This document shows positions 5,041 through 6,083 of a stretch of DNA of 6,083 nt, piece by piece. Positions within the stretch are counted from its first letter, which is position 1. Every line of letters starts with the position of its first letter. A model generated the notes under the pieces. It saw nothing but the letters and a program-made list of their open reading frames with translations, was not told where the DNA came from and made no database searches. The translations under genes and the position numbers were made by a program. Source of the stretch: Lentimicrobiaceae bacterium (lineage in GTDB: Bacteria; Bacteroidota; Bacteroidia; Bacteroidales; JALOCA01); NCBI GenBank assembly GCA_023227965.1, contig JALOCA010000069.1:1-6083 (forward strand), read 5' to 3'.

Positions 5041-6083
5041 TTACATAAAAAGTTTTCCCGCCTGATAAACAATAAATGCCACCAGCCAGGCTATGGATGT
5101 GTTGTAAAAAACAGTGAATAATGCCCAGCGCCAGCTACCGGATTCTTTCCGTATGGCGGCTATAACGGCTATGCAGGGAAAATAAATCAGGATGAAAAGC
5201 ATAAAAGAATAGGCAACCAGGGGCGAAAAAACCTTTTCACCTTTACGGGGTCCGTAGCTGTAGGTGTCGTCCTGCAATTTTTTCACCAGAGAGGCATTTT
5301 CTGGTTCTCCGTTGTGATTGTGTAAAACGCTAAGAGTTCCCACTACCACTTCTTTTGCAGCAATACCGCTGAGTATGCTTACACTTGTTTTCCAGTCGAA
5401 GCCCAAAGGCTGCATAGCAGGCTCAATAAATTTCCCAATCTGGCAGATGTAGGAGCTTTCCTGTGCATTTTTTCCTGAACTGTTACGGGGAAAGTAGCCC
5501 AGTGCCCAGATGATGATGGAAGCCATGAGAACCACGCCGCCTATTTTTCTAAGATATTGTTCAACCCTGTACCACATATGTTTTATTATCGAACGCAGGG
5601 TGGGAAGCCGGTAGGGGGGAAGTTCCATTACAAAAGGAATATCCTCTTTCCTGAGCAGCGTTTTGCGGAACAGAAGTGCTGAAAGTACAGCTATGCTTAT
5701 GCCGATAAGGTAAATGGAAAACAGGATACTTGCCTGGTATTGCGAAAAAAATGCACTTATGATTAAAATAAACACAGGGAGCCGCGCACTGCACGACATA
5801 AACGGGTTGATAAGCATAGTAATCATCCTGTCGCGTCGGCTTTCGATGATGCGGGTCGAAAGTATAGCCGGCACGTTGCAGCCGAATCCCATCACGAGAG
5901 GGATAAACGACTTGCCATGTAAACCTATTTTGTGCATGGCTTTGTCCATTATAAATACCGCACGTGCCATATAACCTGTGTCTTCCATCAACGAAATAAA
6001 CAGGTACAAAAGGATAATATTGGGCATAAACACTATTACTCCGCCCACACCGCTAATGATTCCCTGTATAAACAAATCCTTCA
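5041..6083 (-). CDS. feoB: Ferrous iron transporter FeoB, C-terminal membrane part (5' end outside window)
   Basis: The last ~346 residues of the Fe(II) permease of the inner membrane. The frame stays open to the window edge, and the N-terminal G domain (GTPase) lies beyond it. Visible family signatures, in order: FIQGIISGVGGVIVFMPNI, EDTGYMARAVFIMD, the first gate region with GFGCNVPAI and the RRDRMITMLINPFMSCSARL segment, the second gate with SGIAAKEVVVGTLSVL, and the C-terminal YFPCIAVIAAIRKE. The cysteines in GCN, MSC and FPC are at the usual conserved positions. About eight hydrophobic segments are present, and the protein ends KLFM at TAA 5041-5043. It leads an operon with the M50-type protease and the Cys-rich protein; a feoA domain or gene, if present, would lie upstream outside the window. 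Regulation cannot be judged because the promoter is not included. No frameshift or internal stop is seen. Confidence 0.96.
   Translation of the reverse strand, partial: KDLFIQGIISGVGGVIVFMPNIILLYLFISLMEDTGYMARAVFIMDKAMHKIGLHGKSFIPLVMGFGCNVPAILSTRIIESRRDRMITMLINPFMSCSARLPVFILIISAFFSQYQASILFSIYLIGISIAVLSALLFRKTLLRKEDIPFVMELPPYRLPTLRSIIKHMWYRVEQYLRKIGGVVLMASIIIWALGYFPRNSSGKNAQESSYICQIGKFIEPAMQPLGFDWKTSVSILSGIAAKEVVVGTLSVLHNHNGEPENASLVKKLQDDTYSYGPRKGEKVFSPLVAYSFMLFILIYFPCIAVIAAIRKESGSWRWALFTVFYNTSIAWLVAFIVYQAGKLFM

Noticed and set aside
5037..5072. TTG start extending the M50-type protease 12 residues into feoB
   Set aside because: It would overlap feoB by 32 bases with a rare start codon. The ATG at 5036, 4 bases after the feoB stop, fits operon spacing better.

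Overview
The window looks like chromosomal DNA from a Bacteroidetes (Bacteroidota) organism. It has moderate-to-low GC, A-rich leaders without Shine-Dalgarno sequences, -7 boxes of the TAnnTTTG type, and an outer-membrane TonB-dependent receptor with an N-terminal carboxypeptidase-like beta-sandwich. No rRNA, tRNA, CRISPR array or complete insertion sequence is visible.

Layout from left to right. (1) Positions 1-179 carry the last ~58 codons of a plus-strand gene of unknown identity. (2) Positions 180-314 are noncoding and hold a small perfect hairpin. (3) A PAS-like/LuxR-type regulator (315-1106, minus) is divergent from a TonB-dependent receptor (1188-3557, plus). The 81-bp gap between them contains a perfect 16-bp palindrome (1113-1128), a full-match -7 box for the regulator and an A-rich CAAA-repeat leader for the receptor. 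(4) A convergent gap (3558-3714) has terminator-like hairpins. (5) A minus-strand block follows. In transcription order it is the C-terminal half of feoB (entering from beyond 6083), an integral-membrane M50-type zinc metalloprotease, a 65-residue FeoB-associated Cys-rich membrane protein, and a stand-alone Hpt phosphotransfer protein that probably has its own promoter.

How the genes work together. The feoB, protease and Cys-rich genes are packed with a 4-nt gap and a 1-nt stop/start overlap, so they form one ferrous iron uptake operon. FeoB is the Fe(II) permease of the inner membrane, and the Cys-rich protein is its usual small partner. The embedded M50-like protease is the least expected member and the best lead here. 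The regulator/receptor pair is a plausible nutrient-import unit in which the LuxR-type protein controls its divergent neighbour, but the cargo cannot be read from sequence. The Hpt protein has no histidine kinase or receiver partner in view.

I see no clearly new multi-gene defence or mobile system. The points most worth checking are the protease inside the feo operon, the palindrome between the divergent genes, and the orphan Hpt protein.
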